Origin: an uncultured Akkermansia sp.
Lineage (GTDB): Bacteria > Verrucomicrobiota > Verrucomicrobiia > Verrucomicrobiales > Akkermansiaceae
Assembly (NCBI GenBank): GCA_947631275.1
Contig: CANRKR010000005.1
Span: 1 to 55,181 of the forward strand
Direction of reading: 5' to 3'
Length of the DNA stretch: 55,181 nt
Shown: positions 46,489 through 55,107 of the stretch, piece after piece
Layout of the letters: every line of letters begins with the position of its first letter
Position numbering within the stretch: position 1 is the stretch's first letter
The notes under the pieces: generated by a model
Databases searched by the model: none
Told to the model about the DNA's origin: nothing
The model's input: the letters and a program-made list of their open reading frames with translations, nothing else
Translations under genes and position numbers: made by a program

Positions 46489-47265
46489 ATGAAGGTTCTT
46501 TTTCTCGGCAGTGGCACGTCCACGGGAGTTCCCGTGATCGGCTGCCGTTGCGAGGTCTGCACCTCCACTGATCCCCGCAACAAGCGCCTGCGTTCATCGG
46601 TGCTCGTTTCGACGCATTCTACGAAGTTGCTTGTGGATTCCGGGCCCGACCTGAGGGCGCAGGCTCTCAAGTTTGGCTTCACCGCCATTGATGCCGTGAT
46701 TTACACGCATGAGCACCTCGACCACGTGGCAGGGTTCGACGATTTACGCGCCTTCTGCTGGGAGAGGGATGAGCTGCTGCCGCTCTACGCCGGGGAGGGG
46801 TGTCTCGCTCGCTTGCGGGAGATGTATCCCTGGGCTCTTGCGGAGAAGCAGACGTACCGGGGCTATGTGCGTGCCCGGTGCCTCTGTCACGGCGGTGCAG
46901 CCTTCCGCGTGGGCGACATCGAGGTGCAGCCTGTGCGCGTCATTCACGCTGCTGTGGAGACTTATGGCTACGTCTTCCGGAGTGCTGACGGCGCTTCGTT
47001 TGGCTATGTTCCGGATATCAAGGAGCTGCCGCCGGAATCTGCCCCGATGCTGCGAGGTCTGGATGCTCTGGCGATGGACGGCCTTTGCTTCCCGCCGCAC
47101 CGTACGCACTTGTGTGTGGACGAGACAGTGGCGCTCATGCGTGAGCTCAAACCAGGACGCGGCTACATCACCCACTCCGGTCACCGCCTGGAATACAGCG
47201 CGCTGACCGCCTATCTTCCGGACTTCATTTCTCCGGCTTACGACGGACTCGAACTCTGCCTCTGA
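46489..47265 (+). CDS. Metallo-beta-lactamase fold hydrolase, PhnP-like
   Basis: A 258-residue metal hydrolase. The signature THEHLDHVAGFDDLRAF places H74, H76, D78 and H79 for two metal ions. An N-terminal GSGTSTGVPVIGCRCEVC segment with Cys residues matches the PhnP/cyclic phosphodiesterase and RNase Z-like branch. Late His residues in HSGHR and the LDALAMDGLCFPPHRTH segment complete the site. Members hydrolyse phosphodiesters such as 5-phosphoribosyl 1,2-cyclic phosphate, but no phosphonate genes are nearby, so the substrate is open. It is divergent from recN and overlaps the acetyltransferase gene tail to tail by 28 bp. Confidence 0.88.
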   Translation: MKVLFLGSGTSTGVPVIGCRCEVCTSTDPRNKRLRSSVLVSTHSTKLLVDSGPDLRAQALKFGFTAIDAVIYTHEHLDHVAGFDDLRAFCWERDELLPLYAGEGCLARLREMYPWALAEKQTYRGYVRARCLCHGGAAFRVGDIEVQPVRVIHAAVETYGYVFRSADGASFGYVPDIKELPPESAPMLRGLDALAMDGLCFPPHRTHLCVDETVALMRELKPGRGYITHSGHRLEYSALTAYLPDFISPAYDGLELCL

Positions 47266-47831
47266 TCATCAATGCTACGCAGCATTTTGGCAGGTATCCC
47301 GCCTACGATGGCGCGCGCCGGGACGTCCCTGGTCACTACTGCACCGGCGGCAACGACGGCATGGTCTCCAATGGTGACCCCGGCCAGGACTGTCGCGCGG
47401 GCTCCCAGCCATACCCCGCGACCTATGCGGATGGGGGCGTGGGAAAGATTTTGCCGACGCTCGGGGGCAAGGTGGTGATTGAGTGTGGCGAGGATAACGC
47501 TGTGGCCGATCAGGCAGCCGTCTCCGATGTAGATGCCGCCCTGATCCTGAAACTGGCAGCAGGAGTTGATGAATACGCGTTTCCCGATGTGAATGTTGCG
47601 ACCGAAGTCGGTGTAGAAGGGAGGGAAGAGGGTGAAGGTGTCATCCGGTTCCTGCTCCGTAAGTTGCGCAAAGAGTTTCTGGACCTCCTGCGGCGTGTGG
47701 TAGGCGTTGTTCAGTTCGCACAAGATGCGCCGTGCGGCGTCACTCTGCGCTCGCATGAAGGAAATCATCTCTTCTCCCTCCAGCGGTTCTCCCGCTGCTA
47801 TCTTCCGGCGAAATATCTCAAGCGTCATCAT
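47238..47831 (-). CDS. Hexapeptide-repeat sugar O-acetyltransferase (Maa/LacA type)
   Basis: A 197-residue acetyl-CoA-dependent transferase that O-acetylates a sugar such as maltose, glucose or a galactoside. An N-terminal helical Mac domain (residues about 1-55) includes NNAYHTPQEVQKLF. The left-handed beta-helix follows, with FINSCCQFQDQGGIYIGDGCLIG, a catalytic-site His in LNHHLAPERR, and repeats IRIGRGVWLGARATVLAGVTIGDHAVVAAGAVVTRDVPA. It ends with the usual GIPAKMLR. The protein acts as a trimer in the cytoplasm. It has its own promoter and is convergent with the MBL hydrolase. Confidence 0.93.
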   Translation of the reverse strand: MMTLEIFRRKIAAGEPLEGEEMISFMRAQSDAARRILCELNNAYHTPQEVQKLFAQLTEQEPDDTFTLFPPFYTDFGRNIHIGKRVFINSCCQFQDQGGIYIGDGCLIGHSVILATLNHHLAPERRQNLSHAPIRIGRGVWLGARATVLAGVTIGDHAVVAAGAVVTRDVPARAIVGGIPAKMLRSIDDQRQSSSPS

Positions 47832-47864
47832 AAACTTTCTCAGGGGAGCTGCTCAACTCTCGCG

Positions 47865-47894
47865 CTTATATCACGAGACGTGTTTTGTTGTCAA
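47865..47894 (-). promoter_or_regulatory. Promoter of the acetyltransferase gene
   Basis: On the minus strand: TTGACA (47894-47889), 18 bp, TATAAG (47870-47865). The leader would be about 27 nt. The remaining stretch to 48073 shows no gene. Confidence 0.65.
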
Positions 47895-48073
47895 TCCGTT
47901 TCAAGACGCTGTCTCGTGTTGTTTTGTATGGGGTAGAGATGCGTCATGCTTTTTCGTTTCTCATTTCCCCCGGTTTGGCTGATTGAGGTGGTTCTGTGGA
48001 GTGCATCCTAATGAACGCATGAGCCACAATTCAGGAGGGGAAAATCCGGTGTATTGAACTGAGGGAAAATTGG

Positions 48074-48102
48074 TTGACACGGAAGAGGGCGGGCTGTATT
48101 CT
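48074..48102 (+). promoter_or_regulatory. Strong promoter of the terminase-like gene
   Basis: TTGACA (48074-48079), 17 bp, TATTCT (48097-48102). Transcription should start near 48109, inside the direct repeats described next. Confidence 0.75.
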
Positions 48103-48106
48103 TTTC

Positions 48107-48126
48107 TGTGACAAATTGTGACAGAT
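48107..48126 (+). repeat. Tandem 10-bp direct repeat over the transcription start (possible operator)
   Basis: TGTGACAAAT is followed at once by TGTGACAGAT, directly upstream of ATG 48128. A repressor bound here would block the promoter. The same TGTGACA string occurs just before the partial reading frame at 55108. Confidence 0.5.
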
Positions 48127-48127
48127 T

Positions 48128-48658
48128 ATGGCAAAAGAAGGAGATTTAACTGAGAGACAGCGGGAGTTTGCACGGCTGATTGTGTCGGGAGAACGACAGG
48201 CTGTAGCCTATCGCAAGGCTTTTGATTGCAATGGGAAGAGTGAGGCTGCGGTAAGGTCCGATGCGAGTCGGCTTGCGAGAAATGCTAACATTATCAAGTT
48301 GATCGCAGAATTGCGGGGTCAGGCAGACTCCGCAGCAGTGATGACATGGGAGCGAAGGATGGAGTTATTGAGTAAGCAAGCGGAAGCAGAGGCGCAGAAA
48401 GGCAACTGGAGAGGACTCATCAGGATTGTTGATATGCTCAATAAGATGGATGGAACCTACGAGACAAAGAAGAGGGAGGCGGAGCTGGAGAAAGCAGCGA
48501 AGGAGGAGAGGAAAAAGGCGGCAGAAGAAGAGAATGATCCAGGGTGTATTTTTACGGCTATATTGAATGAGATGAATAAGAGGTCAATGGCAGAGAAAGA
48601 ATCGAAAAAAGAGAAGTTGTCGGAGAGTGATGGGGTAGGGAAAGAGTCGAGGCGGTAG
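48128..48658 (+). CDS. Phage terminase small subunit-like protein (orphan)
   Basis: A 176-residue protein. Its N-terminus, LTERQREFARLIVSGERQAVAYRKAF followed by AVRSDASRLARNANIIKLIAEL, matches the helix-turn-helix plan of phage terminase small subunits (Terminase_2 type), which recognise packaging sites on viral DNA. A helical region (about residues 70-110) precedes a long Lys/Glu-rich coiled or disordered tail. No large terminase, portal or capsid gene follows, so this is a leftover of a prophage or satellite, or a domesticated DNA-binding protein. The strong promoter and the operator-like repeats argue that it is still regulated. Confidence 0.65.
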   Translation: MAKEGDLTERQREFARLIVSGERQAVAYRKAFDCNGKSEAAVRSDASRLARNANIIKLIAELRGQADSAAVMTWERRMELLSKQAEAEAQKGNWRGLIRIVDMLNKMDGTYETKKREAELEKAAKEERKKAAEEENDPGCIFTAILNEMNKRSMAEKESKKEKLSESDGVGKESRR

Positions 48659-48807
48659 GAAGAGGAGAGAATTTTGGGGTAAGATGGGGGTAATGGTGTT
48701 GTATTGAGCAGAGAGTTGTTACCACACACTGCGGTGAAAAGGATACAATATATATAATTGCAAATAAGATATTGATATTCAATATATAATAAACAGTGTA
48801 GGCGGTT

Positions 48808-50044
48808 CTACTTGCCAAAGTGCTGTTCGACAAGCTCTTCCAAGAAACCGTTCTTTGCTGCAGCGGCGGCATCTGCCTGGACAAAGTTCTTTGTATTAGT
48901 CTTTTCCGTATCATCGAAACCGAGGATATAATTCGTTGCGATAAGGAAGATGATACGGGTAGGAGCCATGCCATAGACCTGCTTCTGTAAAATGTGTTGA
49001 ATGCGCTCCCCATCATCCGGGTATAGCTCCTTCATTTTTTTGCTGCGGAAAAGTCGCTTCACAATTTCCGCAATGTACATGCCCGACTTCATGTAAAGAT
49101 CCGCGAATGTATGTTCCGGATTGTCGAAACATCCGGGATTTTCCTCTTCCAAGGCATCAACCATCTGCTTCACCACGCGTCGAGGTGTAAAAATCTGGTT
49201 CGTCTTCTGCGGTGGAATGTAGTCAAAGATGTCCTCCGTGTGACTCTCGTCAAAATAATTGCTTAACTCCTTTTTCTTTTTGAGAAACTCCTGCACTGAG
49301 TCGTTGAATACCGTTTCGTCAAAAAGATGTCCCTCAAAGTGTTTTTGTTCTTTTGTTTCGGGATCCATGTACTCTCCTCCATCGCGAAGAAAACGGAAAT
49401 CATCCTCCGAAATTCCGGTCACTTCAAAGAAGACATCATCCTCGGTGTAGTCATCGAGGTTTGCGAGAGTCAGCTTTTCGTCCCCGTACGCCATCAGGAA
49501 TGAGGGTATCGTTCGACTGAAACCGCGCAAATGGTCACGAATATCTCCCTCGATGCTTTGTTTCTGTCGAGTTCTTACGTTCCTTTCTATGGTTTGAACC
49601 ACCGTTTCAGCCGTAGTCTTGGCAAGGTCAGACGAAAAATCTGTCAGTTCGTTATTCAGTCGTTGTCGTTCCTCCTCTTGCTTTTGAGCATATTTCCGAT
49701 CCAATTCCTCAATCTGTTCATGTGTCGCGCCGCACTCTTTAGCCTGTTGCAACTCATCTTTGTGTTCCTGTTCAATCGTTCGCTGCTGGATTTTGTGCTC
49801 TGCAAACATCCTGTCAACGTTTTGATTCATATCAGATGTCAAATTGCCCATCAACTGCTTTTCGTCCGAAGATTTCATTTCGTCACCGTAATGCTCTTTT
49901 GCTTTCTGTAAAACAGGTCCAATCACATTTCGGTGCAATTTTTGCTTAAAAGTATCAATTTCGTCCGATTCTTTTTCTTCATTCCCAACAGTTGTGTATG
50001 GAATTCCGTTACCTAAACCTTCTTCAATGTCCCTAAAAATTTTG
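48808..50044 (-). pseudogene. Remnant of a large restriction helicase/methyltransferase-type protein
   Basis: Only a central piece of about 410 codons survives. The frame is open from the IS edge (about 50044) to 48808 and reads, from the IS, KIFRDIEEGLGNGIPYTT, then a Glu/Gln-rich coiled coil, then IFTPRRVVKQMVDAL, FADLYMKSGMYIAEIV and QVYGMAPTRIIFLIATNYI. This is the region between helicase and N6-adenine methyltransferase motifs of large single-chain restriction enzymes. Both ends are gone. The N-terminal nuclease and helicase part is cut off by the insertion element. The C-terminal part stops at LVEQHFGK, just where an NPPY methylase motif should follow. It should be inactive. The flank 48737-48800 is extremely AT-rich and may mark another rearrangement. 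Confidence 0.75.
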
Positions 50045-51213
50045 GCTCTGTCCTACCACAGTGTTGATTTTTTTGAATTTGGTGCATTTTTTTGTTGACA
50101 AAGTTGAATTCATGTGATATATTTGCTTTATTGAATAACCAAGAAGTCGATGATCACAACCAATACACAGGAAGTTATTAAGCAGTTTCTGAAGCTCTCG
50201 ATGGGTGAGCGAGAGAAATTCATCGAATATGTGACCGAGCAAACGCTACGTGTTGACCAGAAAGCTATTGTGGAAGCGAAATTTGCGGATGGGTATGTTT
50301 GTCCGCATTGTGGGGCGAAGGGTAAAGGGGTGACTCGGTGCGGGAGGTCAGCCAAGGGGAAGCAGAGGTACAAGTGTAAGCACTGCCACTGCACGTTCTC
50401 CGCGACAACTGGCGGGGTCATGTATAACTCGAAGCTGAATGCGATGACGTGGCGGGAGTTTGTCTCGTGCTTTCTGCATGGGATGACGGTCCGGAAGACG
50501 GCTGAGTTGATCGGGGTGAACAGGAACACGGCGTTTTTGTGGAGGCATAAGATATGCGACAGTCTCAACCTGATACTGGAAAATATCACGCTGTCGGGTA
50601 TCGTGGAGGCGGATGAGACGTATTTTCGCCTGTCGTACAAGGGAGGCAAAGCGGTGGGGCGTAAGCCTCGCAAACGTGGGTCATCTATCTTCCACAAGGG
50701 GAGGAAGCGCGGACTTTCGTTTGAGCAAGTCTGTGTACCGTGTGCCGTAAATCGCAGTGGGAAGAGCGTTGCCAAGGTCGCGGAGACCGGCAAGGGTTCT
50801 TATGCGGGGGTTGAGGCGGTGCTGGGTGGGCATATTGCAGAGGCATCCACGGTGTGTGCGGATGGGGCATCGGTGTACAATCGCCTCGCCTCCGAGCATG
50901 GACTCAATCGCGTGATGGTGGACGCTTTTTCTTCCAAGAAGGGCTGTTACAGCATCCAGCACATCAACGCCTATCACGGCGGGCTGAAACGCTTTGTGCG
51001 GGAGTTTAACGGCGTTTCCACGAAGCACCTGAACAACTACCTGCTCTGGTTCAACTTCGCGACGTATGCCAAGGAGACATACACGGAGAAGATGCGTCTG
51101 CTGGTGCGTCACATCATGACGGCTCAGAGCTACACGCGCCGAGTGGATGTCCCCAACCGTCCCGCCATTCCCTACATTTGCCAAGCGGTCAATAAAGTGG
51201 CGTAGAACTTACT
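50045..51213 (+). mobile_element. IS1595-family insertion sequence
   Basis: About 1.17 kb with a single transposase gene. The left edge is placed at GGCTCTGTCCTACCACA because the restriction reading frame is lost there. The right edge is placed just after the transposase stop, where GTGGCGTAGAAC is a weak inverted match to the left end. I could not identify a clean target duplication. The missing restriction-gene half on the right side suggests a deletion from the IS outwards. The boundaries are estimates. Confidence 0.7.
50150..51205 (+). CDS. IS1595-family (ISXO2-like) transposase
   Basis: A 351-residue transposase that looks intact. The N-terminal zinc ribbon has CPHC (C51, C54) and CKHC (C76, C79). 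An HTH-like segment, MTVRKTAELIGVNRNTAFLWRHKI, follows. The ISXO2-type catalytic domain has the first acidic residue in VEADETYF, the second in VCADGASVYN, and the typical INAYHGGLKRFVREFNGVSTKHLNNYLLWFNF region where this family has its third catalytic position. No frameshift or stop is present, so the element may still be mobile. Confidence 0.92.
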   Translation: MITTNTQEVIKQFLKLSMGEREKFIEYVTEQTLRVDQKAIVEAKFADGYVCPHCGAKGKGVTRCGRSAKGKQRYKCKHCHCTFSATTGGVMYNSKLNAMTWREFVSCFLHGMTVRKTAELIGVNRNTAFLWRHKICDSLNLILENITLSGIVEADETYFRLSYKGGKAVGRKPRKRGSSIFHKGRKRGLSFEQVCVPCAVNRSGKSVAKVAETGKGSYAGVEAVLGGHIAEASTVCADGASVYNRLASEHGLNRVMVDAFSSKKGCYSIQHINAYHGGLKRFVREFNGVSTKHLNNYLLWFNFATYAKETYTEKMRLLVRHIMTAQSYTRRVDVPNRPAIPYICQAVNKVA

Positions 51214-51224
51214 TAAATAACTGC

Positions 51225-51253
51225 TTGATGTATTCAGCAAATGGGGATATAAT
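51225..51253 (+). promoter_or_regulatory. Promoter of the restriction-modification operon
   Basis: TTGATG (51225-51230), 17 bp, TATAAT (51248-51253), lying just outside the estimated IS end. Confidence 0.8.
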
Positions 51254-51281
51254 GAGATCATCTCACAGATTTCTTTCTGTG
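51253..51281. promoter_or_regulatory. Two adjoining palindromes at the transcription start (possible operator)
   Basis: TGAGAT-C-ATCTCA (51253-51265) overlaps the end of the -10 box, and CACAGA-6 nt-TCTGTG (51264-51281) follows directly. Their position fits autoregulation of the methyltransferase gene, as in other restriction-modification systems. No controller gene is seen. Confidence 0.5.
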
Positions 51282-51312
51282 GTCGTGTGAAATTTAGGAA
51301 GAGTAAATTGAT

Positions 51313-53871
51313 ATGGCAAAAGTAACATTATACCCAAGTTTGGAGTTGCCAGGAATGCCATTGACAGACGAACATTCCCTATCTGGATTGAGGACATACG
51401 TCAGCCTATTCAGCAGCGCTGGTGTTGGATGTTACGGTTTTAAAGAGGAGGGTTTCTACTGTGTTGCCACAGTTGAACTTTTGGAACGCAGACTAAAAAT
51501 TCAGAAATTCAATCAAAAATGTCTTTATAATAGCGGATATATTTGCGGAGATATGACTACGCAAGAGACAAAGGATAAAGTCTTTGCTGAGTTGTTTAAG
51601 TGGAAAAGAGTGCTGAATTTATCTGACTTAGATGTGTTGATTGCGACACCTCCCTGTCAAGGCATGTCTGTTGCCAACCACAAGAAGAAAGATGAGCTAA
51701 AACGTAACTCGCTGGTTGTTGAATCTATAAAAATGACTCAACAGATTAAGCCTAAGTTTTTCATATTTGAGAATGTTCGAACTTTCCTAACCTCTGTATG
51801 CACCGATGTTGATGGTAAAGACAAGTCTATTAAAGACGCTATAGAGACAAATTTGTCTGGAGCATATAATATTCTGTATAAAATACTGAACTTTAAAGAT
51901 TATGGTAATCCTTCGAGTAGAACAAGAACACTGGTGATTGGAGTTCGTAAAGACTTGAAAGAAACAACGCCATACGATATTTTCCCCGACAAGCAACCCA
52001 CGAGAACGCTAAGACAGGTGATAGGTCATTTACCGTCCTTGAAAACAATGGGAGAGATTTCAAAAAGTGATATATATCACAATTTCCGAAAATACTCGCC
52101 TCGCATGGAATCGTGGATTGAAGACATCCAAGAGGGACAATCTGCATTCGATAATACAGACATCACAAAGATTCCTCATAGTATAAAAAATGGTGCTATA
52201 ATTTATAATACACATAAGAATGGGGACAAATATACGCGTCAGTATTGGGATAAGGTAGCACCTTGTATTCACACGCGTAATGATATTTTATCAAGTCAAA
52301 ATACTGTTCATCCTGTTGATAACAGAGTCTTCAGTATCAGGGAGGTTATGCTTATGATGTCTGTTCCATCTTCTTTTAATTGGAGTGATATTCCTTTTGA
52401 AGAATTGAATAGAATGCCATTAAAAGAGAAAGAAGCGTTCTTGAAACAGGAGGAAATAAATATCCGCCAGAGTTTAGGCGAAGCAGTACCGACTGTTATA
52501 TTTAGACAAATCGCAGCTAAGGTTCGCAAAACATTGTGTAAACGTTCTTTATCGGAACAAGACATAAAAGTACTGATAGACAAGGAAAGGTTGACGACCC
52601 ATTCTTGTTTGGTGGATTACATTAGAAGTGACAGTCATTATAGGTTTGCTGAATTATCCAAACTTGCAGAGTTGGCAAATGCTCAACGAGAAGATAATGC
52701 AGCATATTATACTCGACAAGATATATGTTACGCGATAGTTAAGAGTCTGCCTGATGCTAAAAACTATACGAAATTAGACATTTTGGAGCCATCTATAGGT
52801 GTTGGTAATTTTTTACCAGTTTTAATATTGAAGTATGCGAGTGTGCAAACGGTTAATATTGATGTGGTAGATATTAGTGCAGACAGCATCGAAGTCTTAA
52901 GAGAATTGGTAACGAAGATTGATGTACCTGATAATATCCACATCAATTTTATCAACGCAGATTTCTTGCTACATAATTTCAATAAAAAGTATGATATTGT
53001 AGTTGGAAACCCCCCATACAAAAAACTGACAAAAGAAAAGCAATTGTTAGTCAGATACAGGGCAAACGCATTCAACAAAAGCACCAATAATATATTCTCA
53101 TTCTTCATAGAAAAGGCTATGAAGATTGGGTCTGTTGTGGCTCTAATAGTCCCGAAGAGCCTCATAAATGCTCCTGAATTCGGTGCAACTCGCACACTCA
53201 TGAAAGAGAAAAATATTTCTCGCATAATCGATTTTGGAGAAAAAGCGTTCAAGGGTGTCAAGATTGAAACCATTTGTTTTATTCTTGATACACAAAAGAA
53301 ACCTCAAAATACAATTGTGGAATCATATATCACGGATGAAGTAACGTGTCATCAGCAAACCTATCTAACGGACGAACGATTCCCATATTGGATAATTTAT
53401 CGTAACGAGGCTTTTGATGAGGTGGCGGATAAAATGGAATTTAATGTATTTAAGGTATATAGAGATAGAGTTATAACCAAGTCAGTTACAAAAAACAACG
53501 GCAAAATTAGAGTGCTTAAATCTCGCAATATTGGAAATAATGAAATTGTCAATATTCCCAATTATGATTGCTACATTGATAATATAAAGGGATTGGATGT
53601 TGCAAAATATCTGAATCAGCCAAACTGCGTTTTACTCCCCAATTTAACATATAATCCTCGTGCCTGTTTCTTGCCTAAAGAGTGCATAGCCGACGGTTCT
53701 GTGGCGATTCTTACACTGGTAAGGGGTGACGACATTATAACAAGCAATGATTTAGCTTTCTACGCAACTGATACTTTTACGAAATTTTATGCCATTGCCC
53801 GTAATTTAGGATCTCGTTCACTTAACATTGATGGTAATTCTGTCTTCTTTTTTGGAAAACTCAAGCAATAA
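51313..53871 (+). CDS. Bifunctional DNA methyltransferase: C5-cytosine plus N6-adenine domains in one chain
   Basis: An 852-residue modification enzyme with two complete catalytic halves. Residues about 25-420 are a C5-cytosine methyltransferase: the LFSSAGVGCYGF SAM loop, the catalytic Cys in PPCQGMS (about residue 115), ENV in FIFENVRTF, SSRTRTLVIGV, and EAVPTVIFRQIAAKV as the last motif. Residues about 460-720 are an N6-adenine methyltransferase of the gamma type: YYTRQDICYAIV, LEPSIGVGNFLP (about 492) and NPPY (about 566). A target-recognition region follows to the end. Type IIS systems of the Eco31I/Alw26I/Esp3I group need both kinds of methylation, one per strand of an asymmetric site. 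A fusion of both on one chain fits that plan. The gene is strongly AT-rich, a sign of transfer. Confidence 0.88.
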   Translation: MAKVTLYPSLELPGMPLTDEHSLSGLRTYVSLFSSAGVGCYGFKEEGFYCVATVELLERRLKIQKFNQKCLYNSGYICGDMTTQETKDKVFAELFKWKRVLNLSDLDVLIATPPCQGMSVANHKKKDELKRNSLVVESIKMTQQIKPKFFIFENVRTFLTSVCTDVDGKDKSIKDAIETNLSGAYNILYKILNFKDYGNPSSRTRTLVIGVRKDLKETTPYDIFPDKQPTRTLRQVIGHLPSLKTMGEISKSDIYHNFRKYSPRMESWIEDIQEGQSAFDNTDITKIPHSIKNGAIIYNTHKNGDKYTRQYWDKVAPCIHTRNDILSSQNTVHPVDNRVFSIREVMLMMSVPSSFNWSDIPFEELNRMPLKEKEAFLKQEEINIRQSLGEAVPTVIFRQIAAKVRKTLCKRSLSEQDIKVLIDKERLTTHSCLVDYIRSDSHYRFAELSKLAELANAQREDNAAYYTRQDICYAIVKSLPDAKNYTKLDILEPSIGVGNFLPVLILKYASVQTVNIDVVDISADSIEVLRELVTKIDVPDNIHINFINADFLLHNFNKKYDIVVGNPPYKKLTKEKQLLVRYRANAFNKSTNNIFSFFIEKAMKIGSVVALIVPKSLINAPEFGATRTLMKEKNISRIIDFGEKAFKGVKIETICFILDTQKKPQNTIVESYITDEVTCHQQTYLTDERFPYWIIYRNEAFDEVADKMEFNVFKVYRDRVITKSVTKNNGKIRVLKSRNIGNNEIVNIPNYDCYIDNIKGLDVAKYLNQPNCVLLPNLTYNPRACFLPKECIADGSVAILTLVRGDDIITSNDLAFYATDTFTKFYAIARNLGSRSLNIDGNSVFFFGKLKQ

Positions 53872-53875
53872 GGAT

Positions 53876-55048
53876 ATGAGAAATGTAATCAATGAATATC
53901 TTGATCAATTTGATTTGGATATACGAAAATCTCAAGATGCAAGGTTTGTAGATCAAAAGTGTACTCCCGACATTGTATGCTTTATGGCGGATTGTGTAAT
54001 GAATTTGATAGCGACCAAGCCTGTTTTTGTAATAAACGATGTATGGGATACTCAGTATTTTATTCAAAACACAAGAGTCATTTTCAACAAACCATGGGCA
54101 AACGATAAAAGAGCGTACAACGAATACAACAAAGTTCTATCTCAACCATTGAAACTTTTGGCGTATGCTCATATCCTAAATGTTGAAACTGTCGATGGTG
54201 CATTGACATTCTCTGTTGCCAACGAGGACTTGTTGGATTATATTTCGCGCAAGGATAGAAACGCATACAATTTCTTATACTGCTACTTTATGAAAGTTAT
54301 GTCGGATAGTGGCTTTGTAAAGTACTTTGAAGAATATAAGAAAGATAGTGTCATTGATCCAATTACTGCGAAAGATAAGATATACGATAGATATTACCGC
54401 TTGATCAACGGCAATACACCATCGCATTCACGACTGGATATTAGGCGTATGTTCCACAAAGTGTTTAATGTGTATGCAGCCGAACATCATTTACACGGTA
54501 GCAATAGGAGAATTATCTATTATTCCGATTTGATGTATAACAAGAAAAATTGGCGAGATATGGACAAAGATAAAACCGTAACTCGGCAAGAGGCATTGTC
54601 TCCTGATGAAATAGAAAAGCAAGAGGTCATCAACGCCTATTATGTACAGAAAGCCATTGCGTTGATAAGAAAGATACATACGGTTAGTGAGGTGAATGAT
54701 AGTTGGGGAAATGGTGAAGCAACCCAAGTCCATCATATATTTCCAAAATCTCAATTTCCCAAGATAGCGCACTATGTTGAGAATTTGATTTTGCTAACGG
54801 CAACTCAACATAATACAAAGGCTCATCCCAACAATAAAACTCAGCAGGTCAACAAGGATTATCAACTGGTTTGCCTATTGGCTAAAGCTAATACCATAGA
54901 AAACTCTTTATCACAGTTTGGAGATAAATATTATAGGAAAGAATCATTTGTCCATGTGATAAACACAGGGTTGGCAACAGATTTCAGTACACAATTGTCT
55001 TTCAACAATATAAAGACAAAATTGACTCAGATTTACAACACAGCATGA
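53876..55048 (+). CDS. HNH restriction endonuclease, probable Type IIS partner
   Basis: A 390-residue nuclease. The start at 53876 follows AAGGA and lies 4 bp after the methyltransferase stop. An earlier in-frame ATG (53828) would overlap that gene. The C-terminal third has a full HNH (beta-beta-alpha-metal) site: TQVHHIFPKSQFP (His pair about residues 285-286), ENLILLTATQHNTKAHPN with Asn and the final His. This string resembles the single HNH site known in Eco31I-like Type IIS enzymes. The N-terminal two-thirds (FVDQKCTPDIVCFMADCV, then a helical region) would recognise the DNA. The gene is coupled to the dual methyltransferase and equally AT-rich. Together they form a compact, apparently intact system. 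The target sequence cannot be read off. Confidence 0.82.
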   Translation: MRNVINEYLDQFDLDIRKSQDARFVDQKCTPDIVCFMADCVMNLIATKPVFVINDVWDTQYFIQNTRVIFNKPWANDKRAYNEYNKVLSQPLKLLAYAHILNVETVDGALTFSVANEDLLDYISRKDRNAYNFLYCYFMKVMSDSGFVKYFEEYKKDSVIDPITAKDKIYDRYYRLINGNTPSHSRLDIRRMFHKVFNVYAAEHHLHGSNRRIIYYSDLMYNKKNWRDMDKDKTVTRQEALSPDEIEKQEVINAYYVQKAIALIRKIHTVSEVNDSWGNGEATQVHHIFPKSQFPKIAHYVENLILLTATQHNTKAHPNNKTQQVNKDYQLVCLLAKANTIENSLSQFGDKYYRKESFVHVINTGLATDFSTQLSFNNIKTKLTQIYNTA

Positions 55049-55107
55049 CGTGTATAAAATGTTCTGAAAATTCCAAATTTAACTGTATAATCTCCCTTTT
55101 GTGACAC

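Noticed and set aside
51213..51262. Minus-strand tail reading LIISPFAEYIKQLFK followed by a stop
   Set aside because: It looks like a protein C-terminus, but the frame is closed by a stop 17 codons upstream. At most it is a scrap of a deleted gene.
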